DNA of 6,140 bases from Chloroflexota bacterium (GCA_002710885.1 PAIW01000106.1:34575-40714), one strand, 5' to 3'; shown: positions 1-5,906, counted from the stretch's first letter. Notes: generated by a model from the sequence alone, not told the origin. A program made the numbers and translations.

Positions 1-976
1 CGTACGTGTTGTAAACGTCGGTCAGGAGATCGATGTCATCGGGGAAGGGACTTTCATCGGCAAACCGGACTGCCTCCGCGATGTCCGCTAGGGCCTTCTC
101 ATCCAGGCTTTGCAAGTCGTCCTCTCCGGCGAATCCGTTCTCGATGATGTGGGCCGTCAATTGCTTGATGCAGTCGCGGTCCATGTAGTATTCTTGCTCT
201 TCCTCGGATCGATAACCGAGGGGGTCGTCGGCCCCGAAGTGTCCGTGGTATCGGTAGGTCTGGGCTTCGATGAGGGTCGGGCCGTCGCCTCTGCGGGCGC
301 GGGCCACCGCCTCGCCCCCAACCTCGAACATTTCCAGAACCGACTGGCCGTCGACCGACACGCCGGGGATGTCGTACCCCGCCGCTCGGTTTGAAATCGA
401 ACCGCCCGCGACTGTGAACTCGAACGGCGTCGATTCTGCGTAACGATTGTTTTCGCACACGAATAGAACAGGTAGTTTCCAGATGCTGGCGAGGTTCATG
501 GACTCGTGAAGGACGCCTTGACTGGATGCGCCGTCGCCGAAGAACACGACGCTCACCTGATCTGTCCCCCGAACCTTCGCGCTGAGGCCGACGCCCGTGG
601 CGACAGGGATGTTGGAGCCGACGACGCCGTTGGCTCCCAACATCCCCTTGTTGATGTCGGCGATGTGCATCGTTCCGCCCTTGCCACTGTTGGTGCCTGT
701 GGCCTTGCCCAAAAGCTCGGCCATCATCTCGTTGATGTCTACGCCTTTGGCGATGCAGTGGTGGTGACTGCGATGGGTTCCCAGGACGAAGTCGTTATCG
801 CGGAGATGGGCAGATATGCCTGTCGGGACAGCTTCCTGACCGATGGACGAGTGCATGCCCCGAAGTTTGCCTGCGTCGGCCTCGCGGCGCGACTGCTCCT
901 CGAACCTGCGGATGGTGACCATCGTGCTGTACATCCACAGCAATGTGTCTTTGTTCATCGTAGAGTGCGTAGTCAT
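1..976 (-). CDS. TPP-dependent dehydrogenase E1 component, alpha subunit (pyruvate/acetoin dehydrogenase type), C-terminus cut by window edge
   Basis: Reading the minus strand from the ATG at 976 gives 325 uninterrupted codons to the window edge. The protein is the alpha half of an alpha2beta2 E1 enzyme, which uses thiamine pyrophosphate to decarboxylate a 2-oxoacid (or cleave acetoin) and pass the acyl group to the lipoyl E2 subunit in the cytoplasm. Seen: an N-terminal helix with IRRFEEQ (22-28), the substrate/TPP loop THRSHHH (67-73), the SGKGGTMH segment (97-104), the TPP-binding motif GDGASSQG (147-154) ending at NN (176-177), and YRYHGHFGADDP (241-252) matching the conserved RxxGH loop. 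Family members are usually about 320-360 residues, so little is missing. The beta subunit and E2 would be expected beyond position 1. Pyruvate, acetoin and branched-chain substrates cannot be told apart here. A second ATG at 958 is possible, but the first has the better ribosome binding site. Confidence 0.93.
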   Translation of the reverse strand, partial: MTTHSTMNKDTLLWMYSTMVTIRRFEEQSRREADAGKLRGMHSSIGQEAVPTGISAHLRDNDFVLGTHRSHHHCIAKGVDINEMMAELLGKATGTNSGKGGTMHIADINKGMLGANGVVGSNIPVATGVGLSAKVRGTDQVSVVFFGDGASSQGVLHESMNLASIWKLPVLFVCENNRYAESTPFEFTVAGGSISNRAAGYDIPGVSVDGQSVLEMFEVGGEAVARARRGDGPTLIEAQTYRYHGHFGADDPLGYRSEEEQEYYMDRDCIKQLTAHIIENGFAGEDDLQSLDEKALADIAEAVRFADESPFPDDIDLLTDVYNTY

Positions 977-982
977 TATCTG

Positions 983-988
983 CCCTCC
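983..988 (-). promoter_or_regulatory. Ribosome binding site of the E1 alpha gene
   Basis: The minus strand reads GGAGGG here, 6-7 bases before the ATG at 976. This is the strongest Shine-Dalgarno match near either candidate start and favours 976 over the in-frame ATG at 958. Confidence 0.75.
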
Positions 989-1053
989 ATAAGCATTTGG
1001 TGTCGGCAAGTTTGTGTCATTGCTGGCCGCCGATTGGCCCCAACGCTGGCGCG

Positions 1054-1082
1054 AGTGTAGCAAGGTGGGCATCCCTCGTCAA
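1054..1082 (-). promoter_or_regulatory. Sigma70-like promoter for the E1 alpha gene
   Basis: On the minus strand TTGACG (1082-1077) is followed after exactly 17 bases by TACACT (1059-1054). That is 5 of 6 and 4 of 6 matches to TTGACA and TATAAT, and a TGC just before the -10 box gives an extended -10. Transcription would start near 1047, leaving a leader of about 70 bases before the ATG at 976. It lies between the SDR stop codon and the E1 alpha start, so E1 alpha can be expressed apart from the SDR gene. Assigned by eye only. Confidence 0.55.
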
Positions 1083-1099
1083 CGGGCGTCTGGCTCACG

Positions 1100-1933
1100 T
1101 TAGTATGGTAGCGTCGTGTCGGGATTTTCGTTTAGGAAATGGGCCTGTTGGACTCCGAAATTCTCCTGAAGCTGGATGGTCAGTCCGCCATCCACCACCA
1201 GCGAGTGACCGGTGATGAAGGAGGCCGCGTCAGAGCAGAGAAATCCGACTGCGTTTGCAATGTCGTCAGGCTTGCCCACTTTGCGAAGAGGGTACTGATT
1301 CTCAAAGAATTTCAGCCCCGACGGATTAGCGTCCCACTGGGGTTGGACCCGCTCGGTGACGATGTGGCCGGGGCAGATGGCGTTAACCCGAATGCCCATC
1401 GGCCCGAACTCGGTTGCCATCTGCCGAGTGGCCCCGATGACCGCCGACTTTCCGGCCTCATAGATCAGGCTCCCAGGCGCCGTCAACATGCCGTGGACCG
1501 ACGATATGTTGATGATGCTGCCGCTCCCTTGATTCGCCATGTGCGGCACGGCGTATTTGGCCCCCAGGAATATCGCTTTTACCAGCAGGGTCATGCCTGC
1601 GTCCCACTGTTCCTCGGTTGTGTCGACCACATTTTGGTTTCCGCCGAAGGGCGCGTTGTATGCGTTGTTCACCAGAATGTCGAGCCTGCCCCACTCCTCG
1701 ATGGCGTGGTCTATCATATTTTTGATGCTCAAAGCCTTGCTGACGTCGGCTTCGACAACCAGCACGGTTCCCCCACGTTCGCGGATTGCGCGAGCGTTTG
1801 TCTCGGCTGATTCTATAGCGATGTCCGCAATCAGGACTTTCGCGCCCGAATCGGCGAGGCTTCTCGACGTCGCGCCGCCGATGCCCATAGCTCCGCCAGT
1901 CACTATCGCTACCTGATTTTCCAGCGAGTTCAT
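1100..1933 (-). CDS. SDR family NAD(P)-dependent oxidoreductase
   Basis: A 277-residue classical short-chain dehydrogenase/reductase, probably a cytosolic NAD(P)-linked alcohol/ketone oxidoreductase. Seen: the Rossmann glycine motif TGGAMGIG (12-19); D37 at the end of beta-2, which usually favours NAD over NADP; ADV (62-64) contacting adenine; NNAY (89-92) in place of the usual NNAG; Ser145 with the YxxxK pair Tyr158 and Lys162; PG (188-189); and VDGG (247-250). The Asn of the classical catalytic tetrad, expected seven residues after Trp110, is Leu117. About 27 residues follow VDGG, a longer tail than in most 250-residue SDRs. AGGAGT stands 7-8 bases before the ATG. It lies just upstream of E1 alpha on the same strand, which hints at shared metabolism (for example acetoin/diol or hydroxyacid chemistry), but the substrate cannot be inferred. 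Confidence 0.93.
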   Translation of the reverse strand: MNSLENQVAIVTGGAMGIGGATSRSLADSGAKVLIADIAIESAETNARAIRERGGTVLVVEADVSKALSIKNMIDHAIEEWGRLDILVNNAYNAPFGGNQNVVDTTEEQWDAGMTLLVKAIFLGAKYAVPHMANQGSGSIINISSVHGMLTAPGSLIYEAGKSAVIGATRQMATEFGPMGIRVNAICPGHIVTERVQPQWDANPSGLKFFENQYPLRKVGKPDDIANAVGFLCSDAASFITGHSLVVDGGLTIQLQENFGVQQAHFLNENPDTTLPY

Positions 1934-1941
1934 AGTTTATA

Positions 1942-1946
1942 CTCCT
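1942..1946 (-). promoter_or_regulatory. Ribosome binding site of the SDR gene
   Basis: AGGAG on the minus strand, 8 bases before the ATG at 1933. It fixes the start at the residue just before the first Rossmann strand, as is usual for SDRs. Confidence 0.7.
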
Positions 1947-1958
1947 GAGAAATTGTCC

Positions 1959-1978
1959 AACTTTATAAGTTTTAACTT
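1959..1978. repeat. Overlapping AACTT/AAGTT inverted repeats upstream of the SDR gene
   Basis: The plus strand reads AACTT-TAT-AAGTT-TT-AACTT, so the central AAGTT can pair with either neighbour: AACTT 1959-1963, AAGTT 1967-1971, AACTT 1974-1978. A partial fourth copy, AACT, follows at 1981. The element is AT-rich in a GC-rich setting and lies 26-45 bases before the SDR start, where an operator or the -10 region would be expected. A weak -35/-10 pair (TTGGTC at 1997-1992, TAAAAC at 1974-1969, 17-base spacing) overlaps it. A regulatory role is inferred. Confidence 0.35.
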
Positions 1979-2006
1979 CTAACTGAAATGAGACCAACTG
2001 GGGTCA

Positions 2007-2024
2007 CGACGCAAGGGCGACGCA
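2007..2024. repeat. 7-bp direct repeat with 4-bp spacer (CGACGCA)
   Basis: CGACGCA occurs at 2007-2013 and again at 2018-2024, separated by AGGG, giving an 11-base period. The geometry of two 7-base direct repeats with a 4-base spacer is the one known for OmpR/PhoB-type binding sites. It sits in the divergent SDR/response-regulator intergenic region. With two copies only, chance is possible. The rest of the 204-base gap (1934-2137) shows no clear promoter for the response regulator. Confidence 0.3.
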
Positions 2025-2125
2025 GGGTGGGGCGGCTGCCTTTTTGATTTGCCTATCAGAGCCCAAACTCGTAGCGCTTATTTGAGTCATCCTCGCATGT
2101 CTCCACGGTTTGCGGGAGAGTTGGT

Positions 2126-2130
2126 AAGGA
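2126..2130 (+). promoter_or_regulatory. Ribosome binding site that sets a TTG start
   Basis: AAGGA, 7 bases before the TTG at 2138. Upstream in this frame there is a TAG at 2072 and no ATG, GTG or TTG between them, so TTG is the only start that keeps the first beta strand of the receiver domain. Confidence 0.6.
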
Positions 2131-2137
2131 TTCGGGT

Positions 2138-2530
2138 TTGCCAGACGACGAAAACGTAAGACCCAGCTTGCTCATTATCGAGGACGACCCCTCCATAAGC
2201 GAAATTGTGGCCCGAGTGCTCGACAAAGAAGGTTTCATAACTCATTCGGCCTTCGATGGCCCTCAGGGCCTCGACGCGTATTATCTCACTCAGCCAAACA
2301 TCGTCATACTGGACGTCAATATGCCGGTCATGGATGGCTGGGAGACGCTCGATAGGCTTCGACGAGTCTCAGAGACTCCGGTGATAATGCTGACGGTGTA
2401 CAGCGCCAAACAGGACATAATCAAAGGCCTAGAGCTAGGCGCAGACGACTATCTGGTCAAGCCCTTCGGAATCAAGGAGCTTATCGCTCACGTGACGACT
2501 GTTCTGCGGCGCACGTCGTTGGTTCTGTGA
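2138..2530 (+). CDS. Stand-alone receiver-domain response regulator
   Basis: A 130-residue protein consisting of one CheY-like receiver domain, the phosphorylated partner of a histidine kinase. Seen: the acidic pocket Glu15-Asp16-Asp17, phosphoacceptor Asp59 in ILDVNMPVMDG (57-67), switch residue Thr86, and Lys108-Pro109 in DDYLVKPF (103-110). The beta5-alpha5 region, with GADDYLVKPF and a LRR end (123-125), looks like OmpR/PhoB-family receivers. However, the protein stops six residues later, with no winged-helix DNA-binding domain, and the 63 bases before the next gene cannot hold one. It therefore probably acts by protein contact, or is a shortened descendant of an OmpR-type regulator. No kinase is nearby. 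Translation starts at TTG behind AAGGA. It is divergent from the SDR gene and convergent with the PHP gene. Confidence 0.9.
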   Translation: MPDDENVRPSLLIIEDDPSISEIVARVLDKEGFITHSAFDGPQGLDAYYLTQPNIVILDVNMPVMDGWETLDRLRRVSETPVIMLTVYSAKQDIIKGLELGADDYLVKPFGIKELIAHVTTVLRRTSLVL

Positions 2531-2577
2531 GCGGGGGTGGTCAGCCTTTAACCATCGGTGTATGGGCACGGATAGCG

Positions 2578-2596
2578 TAACTAAAGTCGATAGTTA
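2578..2596. repeat. Short inverted repeat at the convergent gene junction
   Basis: TAACTA (2578-2583) and TAGTTA (2591-2596) are perfect 6-base arms around a 7-base loop, and the right arm contains the stop codon of the minus-strand PHP gene. The stem is AT-rich with no T-tract, so it is at best a weak terminator. It is the only dyad noticed in the 63-base gap between the convergent genes. Confidence 0.25.
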
Positions 2597-3370
2597 GCCC
2601 CAGAACTTCCACCACCGGCGGACTGCTACGCGCTCGCGAGGCCGCGCGACTTCAAAGGAGCTATCCTCTAAGATGGCCTTTGGGGTGCTAACTACCATTG
2701 CCATTGCAGCATCTTGTCCCACAAACTTTGACGCCGAATTGATACCGATGCCCAGCTTGGGAGAGCGGGGGCCGTCGGGGAAATGGGTGTCTGAAGCCAA
2801 GACGTGGACGAGGTTCCGTTGAAGCATGTTGTTGGTGATGGTTTGCACCCGCTTCCCGAAAAAACCGATAACGCTTCCGGCAGTCACCTGAGTTAACATC
2901 CCACGCTCGACGAAGTTCGCAAGCAGGTCGATGTCGTGCTGGAAAGCTTCGATGCGTTCAGGGTGGGCCAACACAGGCGTTATGCCTTGTAGTTGCACCT
3001 TGAACAGAACGTCCTCGATGTAGTTAGGTCTGCCGAAAAAGGGCATCTCGATCAGCATGTATCTGGAGCCGTTCATGGGTAAAGCGCGGCCGGCCTCGAT
3101 CTCGTCAGGAAGGTCCACGTCCAGGTGATTTTCCATGCCCAACACCAGTTTCAGGTCGTTCCCCTGGGCCGTGATGCGCTCGTTCATGTCTTCGATTAAC
3201 TCTCGGATGTCGGCCACGGAGGATCCTTCTGTCACGTCCTTGCGATGGGGCGTTGCGAGAATGATCTTTGTGCCGGTGTCAGCCGCAACCTGGGCCATCT
3301 TTACGGTGTCCTCTGGAGTCTTCGCGCCGTCGTCGACGCCAGGCAATATGTGGGCATGGATGTCGTACAC
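2594..3370 (-). CDS. CpsB/YwqE-like PHP-domain phosphoesterase (putative protein-tyrosine phosphatase)
   Basis: A member of the PHP metal-dependent phosphoesterases of the CpsB/CapC/YwqE type. In Firmicutes these dephosphorylate tyrosine kinases that control capsule export. With the GTG at 3370 as start the protein has 258 residues, close to the roughly 245-255 of CpsB and YwqE. The metal-binding set is complete: DIHAHILPGVDDG (3-15) with His5 and His7, TPH (40-42), Glu80, AHPER (135-139) with His136, and SDTH (193-196) with Asp194 and His196. Upstream ATGs at 3427 and 3412 would add 19 or 14 residues, overlap the PIG-L gene and have no ribosome binding site. GTG at 3370 lies 4 bases after the PIG-L stop and puts the first motif at the N-terminus, as in the family. 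Translation is probably coupled. The C-terminus is basic and Trp-rich (RRWWKFWG). No cognate kinase is in the window, so the tyrosine phosphatase role is inferred; another phosphoester substrate is possible. Confidence 0.88.
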   Translation of the reverse strand: MYDIHAHILPGVDDGAKTPEDTVKMAQVAADTGTKIILATPHRKDVTEGSSVADIRELIEDMNERITAQGNDLKLVLGMENHLDVDLPDEIEAGRALPMNGSRYMLIEMPFFGRPNYIEDVLFKVQLQGITPVLAHPERIEAFQHDIDLLANFVERGMLTQVTAGSVIGFFGKRVQTITNNMLQRNLVHVLASDTHFPDGPRSPKLGIGINSASKFVGQDAAMAMVVSTPKAILEDSSFEVARPRERVAVRRWWKFWG

Positions 3371-3374
3371 GGCT

Positions 3375-4073
3375 CTAGTTGCGTATCTGGATTCGCCGGA
3401 AGGCTTCGCCATAGGGCATGTCGGCACGTTGGCCGATTCGCAAGCCGTTGGCTTTCACGAAGTCTCCGACGTCCTGGCTCTCATCCGATGAAACCTGGGA
3501 AACGTGCTTTTTAAGCGACGAAATTTTGCGCTCGATGGTGTCTGTGATATCGATGAAAGTGTCCGGCTCTTCGGTTCCCCACAGCAAAATGTCGGCGACC
3601 TTGTGGGTCTCCAAGCCTTCCTGGGCGTGTTCGGGGTAGTGCAGGTGGTCGCGAGCGTAAGGGTATGTCGCGTCAATGGTCACCTGACCGCATATCCTGT
3701 GATCGCGATGAAGATAGAACCCTTTGCGTATTGGGTCAGGAGTTAGCACAACATCCGGCTTGTGTTGGCGAATTGCACGCACCACCTCGCCACGGAACTC
3801 TTTGTCGTCTTCGAGTTCGCCGTCAGGGTGTCGCAGGTAGATGACTTCTTTGACTCTCAGGTCTGCGGCGGCCTCGGCCTGCTCAACCTCGCGAATCTCC
3901 GCCAGTCGGGTTGATGTCATGTCCAGGTCGCCTGTGCCCTTGTCGCCGTTGGTGCAGAGTACATAAACGACCTCTGTGCCCTGCGCTATCCAGCCTGCTA
4001 TTGTGCCTCCACAGCCGATCTCTGCGTCATCGGGATGGGGAGTGACCACCATCGCCCTGTCTGGTCTATCCAT
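3375..4073 (-). CDS. PIG-L/LmbE family deacetylase (BshB/MshB-like)
   Basis: A zinc-dependent N-acetylglucosaminide deacetylase family protein. Family members deacetylate GlcNAc-malate (BshB), GlcNAc-inositol (MshB), antibiotics or GPI precursors. From the ATG at 4073 it has 232 residues, like BshB1. Seen: PHPDDAEIGCGG (12-23) with zinc/catalytic residues His13, Asp15 and Asp16; TNGDKGTGD (41-49); RHPDGEL (81-87); TPDP (111-114); and HRDH (122-125) giving the third zinc ligand. Earlier in-frame ATGs at 4112 and 4115 would add 13-14 lysine-rich residues containing an eight-A run, but they fall inside a good -10 box. The ATG at 4214 lies in the promoter of the divergent gene. No start has a close Shine-Dalgarno; AAGGA stands 12 bases before 4073. 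It forms an operon with the PHP gene and is divergent from a tandem GNAT gene. The HPDDAEIG form resembles the BshB type, but the substrate is unknown. Confidence 0.9.
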   Translation of the reverse strand: MDRPDRAMVVTPHPDDAEIGCGGTIAGWIAQGTEVVYVLCTNGDKGTGDLDMTSTRLAEIREVEQAEAAADLRVKEVIYLRHPDGELEDDKEFRGEVVRAIRQHKPDVVLTPDPIRKGFYLHRDHRICGQVTIDATYPYARDHLHYPEHAQEGLETHKVADILLWGTEEPDTFIDITDTIERKISSLKKHVSQVSSDESQDVGDFVKANGLRIGQRADMPYGEAFRRIQIRN

Positions 4074-4110
4074 GTGTGGAAATTGTCCTTTTTTTTGATT
4101 TTCATCTGAC

Positions 4111-4139
4111 ATCATAGTGGCTGGAGGATGGCCCCACAA
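4111..4139 (-). promoter_or_regulatory. Sigma70-like promoter for the PIG-L/PHP operon
   Basis: On the minus strand TTGTGG (4139-4134) and TATGAT (4116-4111) are 17 bases apart; the -10 matches TATAAT in 5 of 6 positions and the -35 in 3 of 6. Transcription would start near 4104, so the ATGs at 4112 and 4115 could not be used and translation would begin at 4073 with a leader of about 30 bases. Read by eye. Confidence 0.45.
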
Positions 4140-4170
4140 GTCGAAGAAATAACCCCATGGCAAAAGTTCG

Positions 4171-4199
4171 TTGTTAACGCAATTACCCTCTGGTACAAT
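4171..4199 (+). promoter_or_regulatory. Sigma70-like promoter for the GNAT gene
   Basis: TTGTTA (4171-4176) and TACAAT (4194-4199) are 17 bases apart, matching consensus in 4 of 6 and 5 of 6 positions, with TGG before the -10 forming an extended -10. The predicted start near 4206 gives a leader of about 28 bases. It stands back to back with the promoter of the PIG-L operon, with 31 bases between the two -35 boxes. Confidence 0.6.
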
Positions 4200-4223
4200 C
4201 AGGCAGATTTTCAACCACGAGCT

Positions 4224-4231
4224 GAGGAAGG
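4224..4231 (+). promoter_or_regulatory. Ribosome binding site of the GNAT gene
   Basis: GAGGAAGG, with AGGA 6 bases before the ATG at 4235. It supports this start, which immediately precedes the first GNAT beta strand. Confidence 0.7.
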
Positions 4232-4234
4232 TGT

Positions 4235-5149
4235 ATGACCGCCAAAATCAGACAGTTTCGATGGGACGATGCAGAGCAGGTCACCGGATTGTTCAACACA
4301 ATCAACGGCATCGTCGGCACAGAGAAAGAGTTCAGCCACGAGTTGATGAGCCAGACTCTGGCACACCCATCGTGCAGGCCAGAGGTTAACTGTTTTGTCG
4401 CAGAGTCGCCTGGAGGGCAACTGGTTGGTTACGCTCTGGCGTCTCCCGAAATCCCCATTGGGCGGACTGTTGCCAGCGGAGGGGTCTTGGAAGAACATCG
4501 AAGCTCAGGCATCGGCAGGTCTCTGCTCGGACGTATCAGCGATCATGTCGAAAACCTGGGAGTGGCAGTTTTCCACATCCAGGCTTCATTGGACTCACAG
4601 CACGCCCGGCACATGCTGGCGTCCGAGGGCTTTGTTCATGTGAAAGACTACTGGCAAATGAGGTGGGAAAACGGAACACTGCCGGCCATCAGCCTCCCTG
4701 ATGGTTACGGCTTGAGAACCTTCGAACTTGACCAGGATGAAGCCGAATTGACGTCGATTCAAAACGCCGCATTCGGTGAACACTGGGGCTTTAATCCCAA
4801 CACCGTCGAAGAGATAGCTGCGCGGGTTCGCATGAACAGCACCGACCCCGATGGCATCATCTTCATCTCTAACGGCGGGAGTCTTGCTGGTTTCAACTGG
4901 ACTCTTCGCAACGAGAATGGGAACGGGTCAGTGGGTTTCGTCGCCATGACGGGCATTCATCCCAACTATCGGGGCAAAGGGTTGGGCACCGCGGTGGTGG
5001 TCACCGGGATGGAATATCTTCGCAAACAGGGTGTTGACAGCATCGAACTAGAGGTTGATTCGACCAACACGCCCGCCGTAGAACTCTATCGCAAGCTCGG
5101 GTTCAAGCCTGTCCACCACACGGTCTGGTACGAAAAACAGATTCGCTAG
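4235..5149 (+). CDS. Tandem GNAT-domain N-acetyltransferase (mycothiol synthase-like architecture)
   Basis: A 304-residue protein made of two GNAT domains, which transfer acetyl from acetyl-CoA to an amine. Domain 1 (about 3-145) has the beta4-alpha3 pantetheine-binding motif RSSGIG (89-94) after SGGVLEEH and ends in MLASEGF (127-133). Domain 2 (about 158-304) has HPNYRGKGLG (242-251) with RGKGLG (246-251), then the typical ELEVDSTNTPAVELYRKLGF pattern (271-290). Both domains keep a readable acetyl-CoA motif; in many tandem GNATs one is degenerate. Length and layout resemble mycothiol synthase MshD (about 315 residues), and the NAAFGEHWGF segment (177-186) has some likeness to the start of its second domain. 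True MshD function would need mycothiol precursors, for which there is only indirect support in the neighbouring PIG-L gene. A general small-molecule acetyltransferase is equally possible. It has its own promoter and is divergent from the PIG-L operon. Its stop shares a CTAG with the opposing DUF502 gene. Confidence 0.9.
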   Translation: MTAKIRQFRWDDAEQVTGLFNTINGIVGTEKEFSHELMSQTLAHPSCRPEVNCFVAESPGGQLVGYALASPEIPIGRTVASGGVLEEHRSSGIGRSLLGRISDHVENLGVAVFHIQASLDSQHARHMLASEGFVHVKDYWQMRWENGTLPAISLPDGYGLRTFELDQDEAELTSIQNAAFGEHWGFNPNTVEEIAARVRMNSTDPDGIIFISNGGSLAGFNWTLRNENGNGSVGFVAMTGIHPNYRGKGLGTAVVVTGMEYLRKQGVDSIELEVDSTNTPAVELYRKLGFKPVHHTVWYEKQIR

Positions 5150-5904
5150 GACTCGTCGAGCGTTCGAGTTTCGGGCACTGTGACCGCGGTTGCTGCGCCG
5201 GGACTGGGCATCAATTTTCTGTTCTCCAGGCTGTTGACGATCTCCGGCAGAACTATGCCGCCTGAGAACACAACTTTCATCGCTTCCTCTACCGTGATGG
5301 CCGTCTCGGTGACTTCGTCCTCAGTCACGATAGCCAACATCCCAGACGTTGGATTTGGAACGGTCGGGATGTATACTACGAGCCTCATTCGGTCATCAGA
5401 TGGCATATAGCAGTATCCTGTCACGAGGCCCATTGCTATGACACCAGGCCTGGGCCAATCGAGAAACACCACCCTGCTGAACTCGTGGCCCATTGAGTTG
5501 GAGAGCGCATCGGTTGCCTGTCGGGCAACTCCGTAGATGTTTTTGACGATGGGGATTCTGCTGAGGATCGCGTTTTGGAAGTCGATGAGCTGAGCGCGAG
5601 AGCCGGTGGTGACCAGCGCGCCCAGAATGTAGAAGATCGACAGAACAATGCTCGCAAGCACGATCCATGCAATGATCGAGATTGCGGGGACGCCTTCGAT
5701 GTATGGGAGCCGGACTAACAACCCATGAGGGGCGTGAAAGAACGATTTCAATCCCGCTATCAGGTAATCTACGATCAGGATCGTGATGAGCAGCGGGATC
5801 AACACGAGGAATCCCCTGCTCAGGCGTTGCCACACATGGCGTTCGATTCGCTGAATTGCGCTCCGCGAGTTACCTGAACCTAAATTCTCGTGTTGGCCGC
5901 TCAT
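5146..5904 (-). CDS. DUF502 family membrane protein
   Basis: A 252-residue inner-membrane protein of the DUF502 family (COG2928), related to plant COV1/LCV proteins. The biochemical role in bacteria is unknown. Seen: a basic N-terminus (to Arg30), transmembrane segment 1 at about 31-52, transmembrane segment 2 at about 73-99, then a soluble domain with the family signatures RIPIVKNIYG (116-125), DWPRPGV (149-155), VPNPTSG (182-188) and EEAMKVVFSGG (206-216). A Pro/Thr-rich tail of about 20 residues follows. GGAG stands 7 bases before the ATG, inside the end of the upstream glycosyltransferase gene, and only 2 bases separate that stop from this start. The two genes are therefore translated from one message, and a role linked to envelope glycans is plausible but inferred. 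Confidence 0.92.
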   Translation of the reverse strand: MSGQHENLGSGNSRSAIQRIERHVWQRLSRGFLVLIPLLITILIVDYLIAGLKSFFHAPHGLLVRLPYIEGVPAISIIAWIVLASIVLSIFYILGALVTTGSRAQLIDFQNAILSRIPIVKNIYGVARQATDALSNSMGHEFSRVVFLDWPRPGVIAMGLVTGYCYMPSDDRMRLVVYIPTVPNPTSGMLAIVTEDEVTETAITVEEAMKVVFSGGIVLPEIVNSLENRKLMPSPGAATAVTVPETRTLDES

Positions 5905-5906
5905 TG

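Noticed and set aside
977..1047. TPP riboswitch in the leader of a TPP-dependent enzyme gene
   Set aside because: The conserved CUGAGA element was not found, and TPP riboswitches control thiamine synthesis or uptake rather than E1 genes.
110..1060. Plus-strand open frames of 94 and 184 codons and a minus-strand frame of 119 codons over the left end
   Set aside because: They lie over the 325-codon E1 alpha frame, which has clear TPP-enzyme motifs. Their own products show no recognisable pattern.
1139..1997. Open frames of 223 and 125 codons (plus) and 179 codons (minus) over the SDR gene
   Set aside because: They are out-of-frame shadows of a clear SDR with complete family motifs.
2022..2045. 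GCAG...CTGC followed by TTTTT as a plus-strand terminator
   Set aside because: The arms are only 4 bases with a 10-base loop, and no plus-strand gene ends before it.
2531..2593. Frameshifted DNA-binding domain after the receiver
   Set aside because: Only 63 bases lie before the next gene's end, too few for a winged-helix domain of about 100 residues.
4115..4214. Longer PIG-L protein starting at the ATG at 4214
   Set aside because: It would cross both divergent promoters, adds 47 residues with no family counterpart and has no ribosome binding site.
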